Notes: generated by a model not told the origin, from the letters alone. DNA of 55,655 nt from JAJDFU01 sp964641965 (GCA_964641965.1 CAZXLD010000030.1:1-55655); one strand, 5' to 3'; positions 36,619-46,871 are shown, numbered from the stretch's first letter. A program made the numbers and translations.

Positions 36619-39060
36619 TTAAATCCGAGCTTTCAGAATCTTCAGTTTGCTTTTTGCATGTAATGCGGCCTGCCCTTCCTTATCGTAATAGTAGGCACCA
36701 TACCCATATTTATGGGATTTCCTGGATACATCGTTAAAGACAACAAAAGGATTTGGAGTAACCCCTTTCTTCTTTAAGCGTTCCAGATCTCGAAGGAACG
36801 ACAGCTGTGAAAGATTTCTCCGAACCACAAACAAGTGAGTATCAATAGATCTTGCCAAAAGCAAATAATCAGATACCATACCGATGGCAGGAAAATCGAA
36901 GATCACGTAGTCGTAAGTATCCTTGAGCTGTGTCATCATCTCTTCAAAGCGAACACTCGTCAACAGTTGCTGAGGATTACCATTCTCGATCTGGGTAGGA
37001 ATGAAATCCAGATTTTCAAAACCATCTACCTTCTGAATAATATCAGAGATTGACAGCGTGTAGTCTTTTAGATAATCGGACAATCCTTGATTTCCTTCCT
37101 TCATTTCATCCTTCAGCAAACTGGGTACCCGCAGGTCGGCGTCAATCAGAAGCACTTTGAGGCCGGAAAGGGAGGCATGGACCGCCAAATTACTGGCACA
37201 GAATGTTTTGCCTTCTCCGGGCAAGGTCGAAATCATACCGATGGTATGTCCCCCTGCTTCGGGAATCATGAATTGTAAATTGGCAGCAAGATCCCTGAAT
37301 GATTCATTGATATCCCATTGCTCAGGATCGTGCGCAAAAAGATAGGATTCACCTTTCTGATGGGGGATACTAGCCACTACCGGAATGCTGGTAAAGGACT
37401 CGATCTGGCGTTTGCTGACAATCTCCTCGGTCGAGTTGTCAAACACCAGGACACCAACTAATGGAATCAATATACCAATCAGTCCGGCAACAATCATGAT
37501 CAAGCTTTTCTTGGGAGCTACCGGGCGGTCTCCTTTGACCATAGGCGGATCGACAACCTTGGTATCCGGAATATTCTCGGCACGAGCAATTTCCGCCTTG
37601 GCCAATTCCTGATTCAGATAGTTGTACAAGTTCTCAAACAAGGAACTGCGCCGCTCAAACCGGAGGAGCTGCCTTTCATCACTGGGCATCCGGCTAATGG
37701 TTGTTTCCGTGTCTCCGATCAAATTATTGATGCGATTTAACGACACCTCAGTAGAAGCAATATGGTTCTTCAGGCTCTCCCTGATGGAAGCTTTGGTTTT
37801 ATTGATCTGGTTGCTCAAGATCTCCATATCATAGCTTTTCTCCCCTTTGATCAGGCGATTACGCGCCTGTTCGGAATACAAACGCTTCAGTTCCGAGAGG
37901 CTTTCATTGAGCAAAGGATCCTCGATACCGACTACGGAAGGAGCAATGATATTGTCTATCGCAAGGCTACTATCTGACATATAGCTTAGCTGAGAGCGAT
38001 AGTATTGAATATTGGATTCCAACTGGGATTTTTGAAAGTTTAGCTCCTGGGCTTTGTTTAATGCGTTCAGACCGGTTTGGGAAAGATCTACCGCCCTAGA
38101 ATTCCGGCGAAAGTATTCCAGGCTCGCCTCTGCCCGCCTTAAAGAATCCGAGACATTGGCCAGCTGTTTGCGAATAAATTGCTCCTTTTTACGAGCGATA
38201 TCGTCCCTTTCCTGAAGCTTGGAATCAATGTATTCCTGGATAAGCTGATTTAGAAATAAGATCTCTTTCTCCGGTACTGTCCCAACTGTTTCTAGCTCTA
38301 ACAGGCTACCATCAATGTCGAATTGATTGATCACGATCTTATCCATGAATGAGTTGGCGAGGCCACGGATGTCGTGAATTTTGAAAAATAGCTTTTTATC
38401 ATCCAGTTGATTTCCCCAAATGCCGGCATCCCCTTTTAATACCCGGATATGGAAAAAATCGGTTTGGATTTCCTGTCCAAAAAAGAAGTCTTGGGAAAAC
38501 TTAACTGCTCGCTTAACCGGATAACGAATTTGCTGGACCGGATCGCTGAGGCTGAAATCCTTAACATCAATACTCAGGCGAAACTTATCGCCCGGCAGGA
38601 TTTCAATATAGATTGGGGTATTCAGCATTTGCTTGCTGGAATCCACCAATTCAATCTTAAAAGGAAAGCTTCGATAATACTCTTCTGTTTTCAGCCAATC
38701 CTTTGCATGATAGGAAACCTGGAAGTCCAAATCTTCCAACGCTCTTTCTATCATACTGTAAGACTTGATTACGCCAATTTCATTGTACAGGTTTTTCTCC
38801 GTCTCGATCAGGCCTACTTCTCCCCCCAGGTAATTGCTTTCTCCCAGTTGCCTGCTCTTGCCTTCGGAATCAATCAGTATGGTAGAGGTTACCTTGTAGG
38901 ATGAAGGGGTAGTCTTGATCAGAATGAATCCGGCTAACAAACATAAGGCCAGGCTCAGGGCAAACCACCATTTATTGCGATAGACCTGGTTAAAGAGGCC
39001 CTTGAAGTTGATTTCAGCGGAAGTGCGGCTGAAAAAGTCTTTGGTAGATTTGTTATCCAT
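36619..39060 (-). CDS. wzc: Wzc-type polysaccharide co-polymerase / tyrosine autokinase
   Basis: 813-aa protein combining chain-length control and BY-kinase. An N-terminal Wzz domain (membrane segment near WWFALSLALCLLAGFIL, ~residues 32-48), long coiled-coil periplasmic region (~270-470) and second membrane segment (SLIMIVAGLIGILIPLVGVLVF). The cytosolic kinase has Walker A STLPGEGKT (~600), Walker A' VLLIDADLRVPSL and Walker B YVIFDFPAIG. The C-terminus ends in a Tyr cluster (KYGYGAYYYDKEG), the autophosphorylation sites. It partners the Wza-like exporter encoded 45 bp upstream and governs polymer length and export. Confidence 0.92.
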   Translation of the reverse strand: MDNKSTKDFFSRTSAEINFKGLFNQVYRNKWWFALSLALCLLAGFILIKTTPSSYKVTSTILIDSEGKSRQLGESNYLGGEVGLIETEKNLYNEIGVIKSYSMIERALEDLDFQVSYHAKDWLKTEEYYRSFPFKIELVDSSKQMLNTPIYIEILPGDKFRLSIDVKDFSLSDPVQQIRYPVKRAVKFSQDFFFGQEIQTDFFHIRVLKGDAGIWGNQLDDKKLFFKIHDIRGLANSFMDKIVINQFDIDGSLLELETVGTVPEKEILFLNQLIQEYIDSKLQERDDIARKKEQFIRKQLANVSDSLRRAEASLEYFRRNSRAVDLSQTGLNALNKAQELNFQKSQLESNIQYYRSQLSYMSDSSLAIDNIIAPSVVGIEDPLLNESLSELKRLYSEQARNRLIKGEKSYDMEILSNQINKTKASIRESLKNHIASTEVSLNRINNLIGDTETTISRMPSDERQLLRFERRSSLFENLYNYLNQELAKAEIARAENIPDTKVVDPPMVKGDRPVAPKKSLIMIVAGLIGILIPLVGVLVFDNSTEEIVSKRQIESFTSIPVVASIPHQKGESYLFAHDPEQWDINESFRDLAANLQFMIPEAGGHTIGMISTLPGEGKTFCASNLAVHASLSGLKVLLIDADLRVPSLLKDEMKEGNQGLSDYLKDYTLSISDIIQKVDGFENLDFIPTQIENGNPQQLLTSVRFEEMMTQLKDTYDYVIFDFPAIGMVSDYLLLARSIDTHLFVVRRNLSQLSFLRDLERLKKKGVTPNPFVVFNDVSRKSHKYGYGAYYYDKEGQAALHAKSKLKILKARI

Positions 39061-39105
39061 CGGGATTACCTGTTTTGAACATTAAGGGGAATGGTTCTTC
39101 TAGGA

Positions 39106-39927
39106 CTAATTGATTACAATGCCTGTTATTACCGCCAGCACGGAAACAGTAGACAATACAATACCAAAAGAACGTGCACTTATATCAAATGATTTTGCTT
39201 TCTGGGGTTCAATGTAAATTACATCATCTGGTCTTACATAATAGTATTCGGTATTGATAAAATCAGGCTTTTGTAGGTTTAATACCACCGACTTCGTTTT
39301 GCCGGTAGTCCCAACTTGCCGAATGAGTTTTACTTTCTTCCGATTACTGAAATCTGTGAAATCACCAGCGAGGCTGATCGCATCCAGAATGGTATTTTTC
39401 TCATTGTACAAATACACCAATCCAGGTTTTTCTACTTCGCCAAAAACAGTTACCCGAAGGTTGGCCAATTTTATAGACGTTGATACCTGCTGGATGTAAG
39501 GCTTATAGGCTTCGTCTATCTTTTTTTTCAGTTCAGATGTAGTCAGACCAGCCACTTCTAGGCTATCAAGGAGTGGAAGCTGTAACATACCATCCTCCGA
39601 AACCAGGTAACTGTTGAAATAGACGGTACTTGGGTCAAAATTGATAAAGGATTGAGCCGGAGAAAACTCTCGAGTTAGAAACTCTTCTGTTTTTCCTTCG
39701 AAAGTATTGATCTTAATCATGAGCAGATCCAATGGCCGAATTCGTGGTTCCTGGAAAGCTCCAAGCGGAATTTCCCGCACTACTTCGGCTGACTCCACTT
39801 CTTTCATTTTCTTCTCCTTCTCATCCTGGACCACCAATTGGCTCCTGTAGCTCACACAGGATTGAGTCCCTATCCCAAAGAGGGTCACAGCTACTAATAA
39901 AATAAATCGGAATTCAGGTTTGTGCAT
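39106..39927 (-). CDS. wza: Wza-like polysaccharide export lipoprotein
   Basis: 273-aa outer-membrane export protein. Signal peptide with Cys at about residue 24 (GTQSC, a weak lipobox). The Poly_export domain is EPRIRPLDLLMIKINTFEG...; one SLBB domain is VFGEVEKPGLVYLYNEKNTILDAISLAGDF. The C-terminal hydrophobic stretch (SFGIVLSTVSVLAVITGIVI) resembles the short Bacteroidota forms. First gene of the locus, so the operon promoter should lie in the 590 bp upstream. Confidence 0.88.
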   Translation of the reverse strand: MHKPEFRFILLVAVTLFGIGTQSCVSYRSQLVVQDEKEKKMKEVESAEVVREIPLGAFQEPRIRPLDLLMIKINTFEGKTEEFLTREFSPAQSFINFDPSTVYFNSYLVSEDGMLQLPLLDSLEVAGLTTSELKKKIDEAYKPYIQQVSTSIKLANLRVTVFGEVEKPGLVYLYNEKNTILDAISLAGDFTDFSNRKKVKLIRQVGTTGKTKSVVLNLQKPDFINTEYYYVRPDDVIYIEPQKAKSFDISARSFGIVLSTVSVLAVITGIVIN

Positions 39928-40516
39928 TTTTTGGTGATTTAATTAGCTAGTATTCAGGTTTGGGTTTTTATTCGAGCCATAGGCCTTCCAAAGCGGCCTA
40001 ACTACTTGGTCCGTTCTTCTTTAGACCTGCAAAGGAAAAAATTCTGTCTGTAAATCTACCTTGATTGAAATAAGTCGACTGTGGATCAGCTTCCCATAAG
40101 GCCCTCTTATCTACCGGAATCGATTCCGATGGTCCATATCACGAGAAGATTTCAACCTTTTCCTAAATATGGATCAGGTCATCTTTTACTCTTTTTGGGA
40201 AGCATCCAAAAGAAAGAATGGCTTCAACTTTGAGAACCATAAGTCGACTTGGATCTACATTCCGACAATTACATGTCAGGCGAATCCAACTTCATTCAAA
40301 ATACTGGTAAGTGATAGCTTGAAAGGAAACAACAGGAGATTTGCGCTTGACCTGTAGTTCATTTGCCTTGAACATAGCCTGATTAGGCTGCTGTGCTTGT
40401 GCAGCTGTAAAGATAGGCTTTAAGGCCGCGCCAAAGCGGCTTGAAATCCCTTTTTTTGACCTTTTATAATTTTCGGCAGAATCGAAGGGTTTTGTTACCA
40501 GAATGTAAACATGGCT
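39928..40516. other. Intergenic: exopolysaccharide promoter region and purA 3' flank
   Basis: 589 bp, no gene. It must contain the wza promoter on the minus strand; no convincing TTTG / TAnnTTTG pair was found. A GC-rich imperfect hairpin (about 40422-40457, GGCCGC / GCGGC) is followed by T7 in the plus direction. Confidence 0.4.
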
Positions 40517-41812
40517 TTATCCTTCTCCTACCACCGCCCCATCAGGACGCAAAATGAGAGCCTTTCGTTCAGGACCCGTCGAAATCATGGTGATGGGTAC
40601 CCCCAGGAAGGATTCTATCTGGTCCAGAAAGATTCGAGCTGCTACCGGCAGTTCATCAAATGCCTTGGATGCCGTGATATTCCCTTCCCATCCTCGGAAG
40701 GTTTCGTAAACAGGGTCGAGCTCCACATCACAAATATCGTACGGCAACTGATTGGAGAATCCTTCAGACGTCCGGTACTGGGTAGCTGCTCTGATTTGAT
40801 CAAAACTGTTCAGCACATCTATTTTGGTAATAACCAATTGAGTCACCCCGTTAACCATTACCGTATATTTCAATTGAGGCAAATCAATCCAGCCACAACG
40901 TCTTGGCCGGCCGGTAGTTGCTCCAAATTCCTGTCCTGCTTTTCTAAGTGCTTCCCCTTCTTCTCCCTCCAACTCTGTTGGGAATGGGCCTCCCCCAACC
41001 CGCGTACAATAAGCCTTGGTTATGCCAATTACCTCACCAATGCGCCGAGGAGACACTCCTAGACCTGTACAGACCCCCGCAGTTATGGTATTGGATGAGG
41101 TTACAAATGGGTAGGTCCCGAAATCAATATCTAACATCGAGCCTTGGGCACCTTCAGCCAACACCCGTTTACCCTGGTCCAAGGCCTGGTTAATATAGTA
41201 TTCCCCATCTACCTGCTGCAGTGCCTTCAATTTTTCGAGGCTTTCCAACCAAAGCCTTTCTTCTGTTTCCAGGTCAAATTCAACTGGAGGGTAAATATCA
41301 AGCAGTCGAAGGTGCTTCTCCTTAAGCTGCTGGTATTGTTGCTCAAAATTAGGCTGGAAAACGTCCCCGACTCGAAGCCCATTCCTACCGGTCTTGTCCA
41401 TATAGGTGGGACCAATTCCTCGCAAAGTGGAACCAATTTTGGAAGCGCCTTTAGCATTTTCACTTGCCGCATCCAAATATCTATGGGTAGGTAAGATCAA
41501 ATGAGCCTTGTTGGCAACCAGCAATCGAGATTGATAATCTACCTCCGCTCGATCCAACAATTCCAATTCTTTCTCTAAAGTGATAGGGTCAATGACAACT
41601 CCATTTCCGATCACGTTTATCAGATTCTCCCTGAATATCCCGGACGGAATGGTATGTAAAACATATTTCTGACCATCAAACTTGAGCGTATGGCCGGCAT
41701 TTGGCCCGCCTTGAAATCGAGCCACTATATCATATCGGGTAGCTAAAAAGTCTACGATTTTTCCTTTCCCCTCATCCCCCCATTGCAACCCCAAGATCAC
41801 ATCAATATTCAT
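40517..41812 (-). CDS. purA: Adenylosuccinate synthase
   Basis: 431-aa enzyme that joins IMP and aspartate using GTP in AMP synthesis. The N-terminal P-loop is GLQWGDEGKGKIVDFLATRYD, with GGPNAGHT (IMP and Mg site), GIGPTYMDKTGRNGLRVGD and GATTGRPRRCGWIDL. Full length and intact. Cytosolic. TAGATTTG at 41839-41846 on the minus strand matches the -7 consensus 27 bp before the ATG, but no -33 TTTG is seen. Minus-strand neighbours upstream are the Fur-like and rel genes. Confidence 0.97.
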   Translation of the reverse strand: MNIDVILGLQWGDEGKGKIVDFLATRYDIVARFQGGPNAGHTLKFDGQKYVLHTIPSGIFRENLINVIGNGVVIDPITLEKELELLDRAEVDYQSRLLVANKAHLILPTHRYLDAASENAKGASKIGSTLRGIGPTYMDKTGRNGLRVGDVFQPNFEQQYQQLKEKHLRLLDIYPPVEFDLETEERLWLESLEKLKALQQVDGEYYINQALDQGKRVLAEGAQGSMLDIDFGTYPFVTSSNTITAGVCTGLGVSPRRIGEVIGITKAYCTRVGGGPFPTELEGEEGEALRKAGQEFGATTGRPRRCGWIDLPQLKYTVMVNGVTQLVITKIDVLNSFDQIRAATQYRTSEGFSNQLPYDICDVELDPVYETFRGWEGNITASKAFDELPVAARIFLDQIESFLGVPITMISTGPERKALILRPDGAVVGEG

Positions 41813-41974
41813 GCCAATGGACTTTTTTAATCACCGGGCAAATCTACGAAAGTTCTAAGCTAGTACGGCTTGGATTTGGAAATACTACCCAGGCTTATGT
41901 AAGCGATTAGAAGAGGAGCATGTATCCAAACTGGATAACAGTTGAATCGACTTGGCAAACAAGAGGTTAGGCCG

Positions 41975-42451
41975 TTAATCTCCAACCCCTTGCTTGTCGC
42001 AGGCACCCGCGCATTGGCCATACAAATTTAGAGAATGATGGGTTACTTGAAATTTGAGCAGGTCGCCCATCATATCCTTGATTTGCTGGACTCTAGGATC
42101 ACAAAATTCGACCACTTTCCCACAGTCCACGCAAATTAGATGATCGTGCTGTTTATACCCGTAAGACTTCTCGTATTGAGCCAGGTTTTTCCCGAACTGG
42201 TGTTTCTTCACCAAGTCACAATTGACCAGCAGTTCCAGGGTATTGTAGACTGTAGCCCTGCTGACCCGGTAGTTCTGGTTTTTCATATGGATATAAAGCG
42301 CCTCCGCGTCGAAATGATCATTTCGTTTATAGATCTCCTCCAGAATGGCAAAGCGTTCAGGCGTTTTACGGAAACTATTTTTCTCCAGATGGGAAGCAAA
42401 AATGTTCTTTACTTCTTTGATGATATCTTCTACTTTTCTCGATGCAACCAT
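41975..42451 (-). CDS. Fur-family metal- or peroxide-responsive regulator
   Basis: 158-aa Fur/PerR/Zur-type repressor. The N-terminal winged helix includes RKTPERFAILEEIYKRNDHFDAEALYIHMK and VSRATVYNTLELLVNCDLV (recognition helix). Metal sites: QHDHLICVDCGKVVEF and, at the C-terminus, a second Cys pair in GQCAGACDKQ, forming the structural Zn(Cys)4 site. ATG 42451 is chosen because a purine-rich AAGAGAAGAAG precedes it; an alternative ATG at 42508 overlaps the rel stop (TAATG) and would add 19 residues. The metal cannot be told from sequence. Its location after rel suggests cotranscription. Confidence 0.88.
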   Translation of the reverse strand: MVASRKVEDIIKEVKNIFASHLEKNSFRKTPERFAILEEIYKRNDHFDAEALYIHMKNQNYRVSRATVYNTLELLVNCDLVKKHQFGKNLAQYEKSYGYKQHDHLICVDCGKVVEFCDPRVQQIKDMMGDLLKFQVTHHSLNLYGQCAGACDKQGVGD

Positions 42452-42507
42452 ATCTGCACTTCTTCTCTTGGTCAATGTGAGTAATCGGAAACATGGAAAT
42501 CCGATCA

Positions 42508-44730
42508 TTAATCTATACGAACAACAGATGTAATGTTGTCCAGGTTTTGCAGACTTCGAATAGCCAAGTTCAATTGGTCCGTATTTTGTACCAGAAGACT
42601 CACTCTTCCTTCAAAAAAACCTTCCTTCCCTTCCATGGAAAACGAACGCATGTTCAGGCCAAGCGAAGAAGAAATCTGATGCGATACCTTTTCAATTACA
42701 CCCGGGCCACTGTCGATTCCCGTAATCACCAAATTGGCAACAAATATGGAGTCAGCAGCTGACACCCACTCTGCTTTCATAGCCCTATACCCGTAATTGG
42801 CCATCAAGTGATCCGCATTCGGACAAGTTGTCCGATGAATTTTCAATCCGGCACTGGAAGTAAGGTAGGCAAAAATATCGTCTCCTGGCACTGGATTACA
42901 GCAAGAAGCCAACTGATAATCAAAGGCCTCTGCCGGCTCACCATTGATCATCAATTTCGGACGAACCAGCGTTTTTTTCCGCAATCGCTTCGGGGCAACC
43001 TCTGGTACAACCTCCTCCTTCTCCGGAACATTGGGCGGATTCAACACCAGGCGGCCTTTTTCAGCAGAAAAGTTTTTGAAGATCTCAGGAATGGTTAATT
43101 CGTCAGCTGCGATGGCAAAGAATAGATCGCCATGTGCGGTATACCCATAAAATTTGACCAAGGTTTCAATACTTTCCTCATAGTCCACCTTGAGATTTTT
43201 CAGTTTGCGCTGCAACGCTTCCTGGCCTACTTCTCCCTTCCTCCTTCGCTCTTCCTTCATGGCAGAGCGAATCTTTGATTTGGCTTTACCCGTCACAACC
43301 ATTTTGAGCCAATCTTCTGTAGGTCGTTGATTGCTCTTGGTAATAACCTGAACCTGATCTCCATTTTTCAACTCATAACTCAACGGAACCAATCGGTTAT
43401 TGACCTTCACTGCGGTACAGTGGTAGCCTACATCGGTGTGAATGGCAAATGCAAAATCCAGTGCGGTTGCTCCTTCCGGCAACACCATAAGATCCCCCAT
43501 GGGGGTGTATACAAATACTTCCTCGTGAAATAGGTTGTTGGCCTTGAAATCACCCAGAAACTCTACGGCATCGCTATTGGGATCCTCCAGGATTTCCCGA
43601 ACGCTATCCAACCACCGTTCATACACGTTGGGCTGGTTGGAAACGCCTTTGTATTTCCAATGTGCAGCAAAACCGCGCTCGGCGATTTCGTCCATCCGAC
43701 GACTTCGGATCTGTACTTCCACATAGCGTCCCTTAGGCCCAATCACAGTCGTATGTAAAGATTCGTATCCATTTGCTTTTGGGGTAGTAATCCAGTCTTT
43801 TAATCGCTCCGGAATGGGGGTATGCACATCGGTCACAATCGAATACACCTGCCAACAAACCAGTTTCTCCTTTTGAATCGGCACATCCACGATTATTCGG
43901 ATTGCAAATAGGTCATAGATCTCTTCAAAGGGTACCCCTTTGGAGCGAATCTTGTTCCAAATGGAGTAGATGGATTTGGGTCGACCGAAAATCTTGTACG
44001 AAACGCCCATCTCATCCAAATGAACGCTGAGCGGCCGGATAAACTCCTGTATGTATTGTTCTCTTTCTTTTTTGGTTTCCTGGAGTTTACGGGCCACATC
44101 CTTGTAGGTATCCGGATCGGTAACCTTCATACAAAGATCCAGGAACTCGGTTCGGATGGAATAAAGCCCCAAACGATGAGCCAGGGGAGCGTAGATATAA
44201 CTGGTCTCCGCGGCTATTTTTAACTGCTTATGCCTGGGCATGCTGCCGAGTGTCCGCATATTGTGCAGGCGGTCGGCCATTTTGATTAGGACTACCCGAA
44301 CATCATCTACGAGCGTGCTCAGTACCTTTTTAAAGTTTTCAGCCTGAGGACTCTCCGCATTGTAGGAACGGTCCAATTTGGTAAGCCCATCCACGATCTT
44401 ACTGATCCGGGAACCAAATTGTTTATCAATCTCTTCCAAGGTGACGTCTGTATCCTCCACCACATCATGCAATAGGGCTGAAACGATGGCTGTTGGCCCC
44501 AACCCAATCTCTTCAGCACAAATCCGGGCAACAGCAATCGGATGCAAAATGTAGGGCTCTCCCGACTTGCGACGCTGTTTGCTGTGGGCCTGGACCGCCA
44601 ATTCATACGCTTGTCGAATATTACGGCTGTCTTGTTCGTCCATATCGGTGTGGATGGAACGCAACAGCTGCCGATAAGCACTATGGATGAGCTGCTTCTC
44701 TTCTTCTTGTATGAGTACTGCTTCTGCCAT
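42508..44730 (-). CDS. rel: Bifunctional (p)ppGpp synthetase/hydrolase
   Basis: 740-aa Rel/SpoT protein controlling the stringent response. HD hydrolase (HSKQRRKSGEPYILHP; ALLHDVVEDTD; KMADRLHNMRTL) with HD residues intact, synthetase (GRPKSIYSIWNKIRSKGVPFEEIYD; YVEVQIRS) intact, TGS (FVYTPMGDLMVLPEGATALDFAFAIH), a Cys-containing CCNPVPGDDI region and a C-terminal ACT domain. Both activities look functional, as expected for the single long Rel of Bacteroidota. Divergent from tRNA-Leu, with ~200 bp between. Confidence 0.95.
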   Translation of the reverse strand: MAEAVLIQEEEKQLIHSAYRQLLRSIHTDMDEQDSRNIRQAYELAVQAHSKQRRKSGEPYILHPIAVARICAEEIGLGPTAIVSALLHDVVEDTDVTLEEIDKQFGSRISKIVDGLTKLDRSYNAESPQAENFKKVLSTLVDDVRVVLIKMADRLHNMRTLGSMPRHKQLKIAAETSYIYAPLAHRLGLYSIRTEFLDLCMKVTDPDTYKDVARKLQETKKEREQYIQEFIRPLSVHLDEMGVSYKIFGRPKSIYSIWNKIRSKGVPFEEIYDLFAIRIIVDVPIQKEKLVCWQVYSIVTDVHTPIPERLKDWITTPKANGYESLHTTVIGPKGRYVEVQIRSRRMDEIAERGFAAHWKYKGVSNQPNVYERWLDSVREILEDPNSDAVEFLGDFKANNLFHEEVFVYTPMGDLMVLPEGATALDFAFAIHTDVGYHCTAVKVNNRLVPLSYELKNGDQVQVITKSNQRPTEDWLKMVVTGKAKSKIRSAMKEERRRKGEVGQEALQRKLKNLKVDYEESIETLVKFYGYTAHGDLFFAIAADELTIPEIFKNFSAEKGRLVLNPPNVPEKEEVVPEVAPKRLRKKTLVRPKLMINGEPAEAFDYQLASCCNPVPGDDIFAYLTSSAGLKIHRTTCPNADHLMANYGYRAMKAEWVSAADSIFVANLVITGIDSGPGVIEKVSHQISSSLGLNMRSFSMEGKEGFFEGRVSLLVQNTDQLNLAIRSLQNLDNITSVVRID

Positions 44731-44838
44731 TCAATTTTTCCTGACCCTTAGATAAAGGAACCAATTATTTAAAGATACTAAGATCAAAACGTTCAGAATC
44801 CCGCTTTGGCTGCAATTTTGCTCTTGATTGCGGACTTT

Positions 44839-44871
44839 TTTGTCATAATTGCAAGGAAGATTATATCTTTG
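44839..44871 (+). promoter_or_regulatory. Bacteroidota-type promoter of tRNA-Leu
   Basis: TTTG at 44839-44842 and TATCTTTG (TAnnTTTG) at 44864-44871 are 21 bp apart, near the -33/-7 spacing of the primary sigma factor in this phylum. The tRNA begins 65 bp downstream, leaving a short leader. Confidence 0.55.
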
Positions 44872-44936
44872 CAACGCTTTTTGAAAAAGGGAACACTCAA
44901 TGGAGGTCCCTTTCCCTATTTTTAGCATTAATGGAA

Positions 44937-45018
44937 GCGGGTGTGGCGAAATTGGTAGACGCGCTAGACTTAGGATCTAGTGCCGCGAGGCTTGGGGGTT
45001 CGAGTCCCTCCACCCGCA
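44937..45018 (+). tRNA. tRNA-Leu (TAG anticodon)
   Basis: 82-nt class II tRNA. Acceptor GCGGGTG / CACCCGC with discriminator A; D-arm GCG-AAATTGGTAGA-CGC; anticodon stem CTAGA / TCTAG, loop CTTAGGA (anticodon TAG); short variable arm TGCCGCGAGGCTTG; T-arm GGGGG-TTCGAGT-CCCTC. No encoded CCA. Confidence 0.92.
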
Positions 45019-45362
45019 CGAAAGGAAGAGCAAGAGGGAGGAGCAATTTAGGCTGACTTTTGACGAATAGAAGGTTGGGTGGTGATGCCTACTTTTCGCA
45101 AGGGAATGGAAGCGATCTTTAGGATTTACAAACTTCCTATTTTTACTGGAATTGAGATTAACTTTAAGCCGGCTCTACTATTTCGCTCCTATTGGATACA
45201 GTTAAAAAGGCCCTCGAAACTAGGCTTAAGATTCCGACAGCAACTAAAAAAATAGCTCGCAGGGTGGGTTGTCCTTCAAGAAGCCTGCTATTGTCCAACT
45301 GGACCTTGCTCCCCTGAATGCCCACTCGCCTATATCCATTTGCTTAAATCTGAATTTTTGGT
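45019..45362. other. Intergenic leader of tig, no gene seen
   Basis: 344 bp between tRNA-Leu and trigger factor. No gene or clear tRNA terminator. The tig promoter is presumably here, but I could not place it. Confidence 0.4.
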
Positions 45363-46766
45363 ATGCCCAATATTGTAAGAGAGGACAAGGATGCTTTGAA
45401 TGCCGTTGTTACGGTTACTTTAGAAAAAAATGATTACGAGCCTTCGTTCAATAGCGAACTGAAGAAATACCAACAGGGCGCTTCTATGAAGGGGTTTCGC
45501 AAAGGAAAAACACCCCTGAGCGTAGTCAGGAAAATGTTTGGGAAGAATGTCCTGGCCGAGATCATCAACCGCAGCTTCCAACAAGAACTTGATAATTATA
45601 TCCGGGACGAAAACATCCAACTCCTGGGGTCGCCCCTCCCATCTGAAGAACAGGATCTTCTGGATTTTGACCTCAAAAACCTGGATGAATATGTTTTAAG
45701 TTTTGATCTGGGTCTTGCGCCTGCATTTGAGTTGCAAGGACTAGAGAATGATCCTCCGCTCACCAAGTGGATCCCTTCCATTCCCGATGAAACCATCCGG
45801 CAAGAAATTGAATCCTTGCAGTACCGGGCAGGCAAATCCGAACCTACAGAAGAAGCTATAGAAGAAGGGGACATTGTCAAGTTTACGGGGGTCGAGCTTG
45901 AGGAGGATCAACCTAAAGAAGGTGGCCTCGAAGTTGAATTTTCAGTCTCTACAAGCGCTATAACTGCATCTGCAAAAAAGGAAATACTAGGGCAAAAGGT
46001 TGGTGCCACCTTAAACCTCGATTTACTTGAACTGGAAGAGAACAGTACCGAAGAGTTTGTTCGGAATTACTACCTAGAGCTGGATAAAGAGGATGACAGG
46101 CAGGTGCAATATACGTTCAGCCTGACCATTGCAGAAGTCACCCGCTTAACCCCTGCCGAGCTCGACCAAACTTTTTTCGATGCTAACTTTGGCGAAGACG
46201 AGGTGCACTCAGAAGAAGAAGCTGAGGAAAAGATCAGGGAGGGTATGGTAGCTCATTACATCCGTCAATCCGAAGGCCTTTTGTATCGCGACATGCAAGA
46301 ATCCTTGATGGCAGCGAATTCGTTAGAGTTTCCAGAGGCATTTCTAAAACGTTGGTTGACCTTTTCACAGGAGGAAATGACCCAGGAAAGAGCTGAGGCT
46401 GAATATCCGGAATTTGCAAAAAGCCTTCAGTGGACTCTTATCCAGGAAAAACTGACTCAACAATTCGAGCTGGAAGTGACAGAGGAAATGATCCGGGACC
46501 GAATCAAGCAGCAGGTCCAAGGGTATTTTGGAGGACAAGCAGATGAAAATATCCTGGAATCTATGGCAGATCGATTAATGCAAGATCAGGAACAAGTCCG
46601 AAGAATTGCCAATGAGGCAATGTCCGATCTTCTCTTTACCGAGCTGGAGCAAGCTATGAACGTAAAAGAAGAAACCATACCTCTGGAAGAACTAAACGAA
46701 AAGATAACGGAAGCACAAACAGCAGCCCAAGCCATCCGTAATACTGCCAAAGAGGAGGAAGAATAA
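45363..46766 (+). CDS. tig: Trigger factor
   Basis: 467-aa ribosome-associated chaperone. The ribosome-docking loop is GFRKGKTP (canonical GFRxGKxP) at about residues 42-49. The central FKBP-like region (~150-250) is recognisable but poor in prolyl-isomerase active-site motifs, as is usual in Bacteroidota. The C-terminal arm is helical and acidic, ending EKITEAQTAAQAIRNTAKEEEE. It precedes clpP and clpX, the classic tig-clpP-clpX order, which supports the call. ATG 45363 is used. Confidence 0.9.
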   Translation: MPNIVREDKDALNAVVTVTLEKNDYEPSFNSELKKYQQGASMKGFRKGKTPLSVVRKMFGKNVLAEIINRSFQQELDNYIRDENIQLLGSPLPSEEQDLLDFDLKNLDEYVLSFDLGLAPAFELQGLENDPPLTKWIPSIPDETIRQEIESLQYRAGKSEPTEEAIEEGDIVKFTGVELEEDQPKEGGLEVEFSVSTSAITASAKKEILGQKVGATLNLDLLELEENSTEEFVRNYYLELDKEDDRQVQYTFSLTIAEVTRLTPAELDQTFFDANFGEDEVHSEEEAEEKIREGMVAHYIRQSEGLLYRDMQESLMAANSLEFPEAFLKRWLTFSQEEMTQERAEAEYPEFAKSLQWTLIQEKLTQQFELEVTEEMIRDRIKQQVQGYFGGQADENILESMADRLMQDQEQVRRIANEAMSDLLFTELEQAMNVKEETIPLEELNEKITEAQTAAQAIRNTAKEEEE

Positions 46767-46871
46767 AGAGCTACTTTCAACCCAAGAGGTTCGCATTTGT
46801 TCTATTAGCGTTTAATCAACTGATTTGAACACCAGGTATTATCCTTTTCAACCCAAAACAGCACTAAACTA

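Noticed and set aside
40422..40457. GC-rich hairpin followed by T7 near purA as a terminator
   Set aside because: The T run follows on the plus strand, where no gene ends; purA is on the minus strand and the stem is imperfect.
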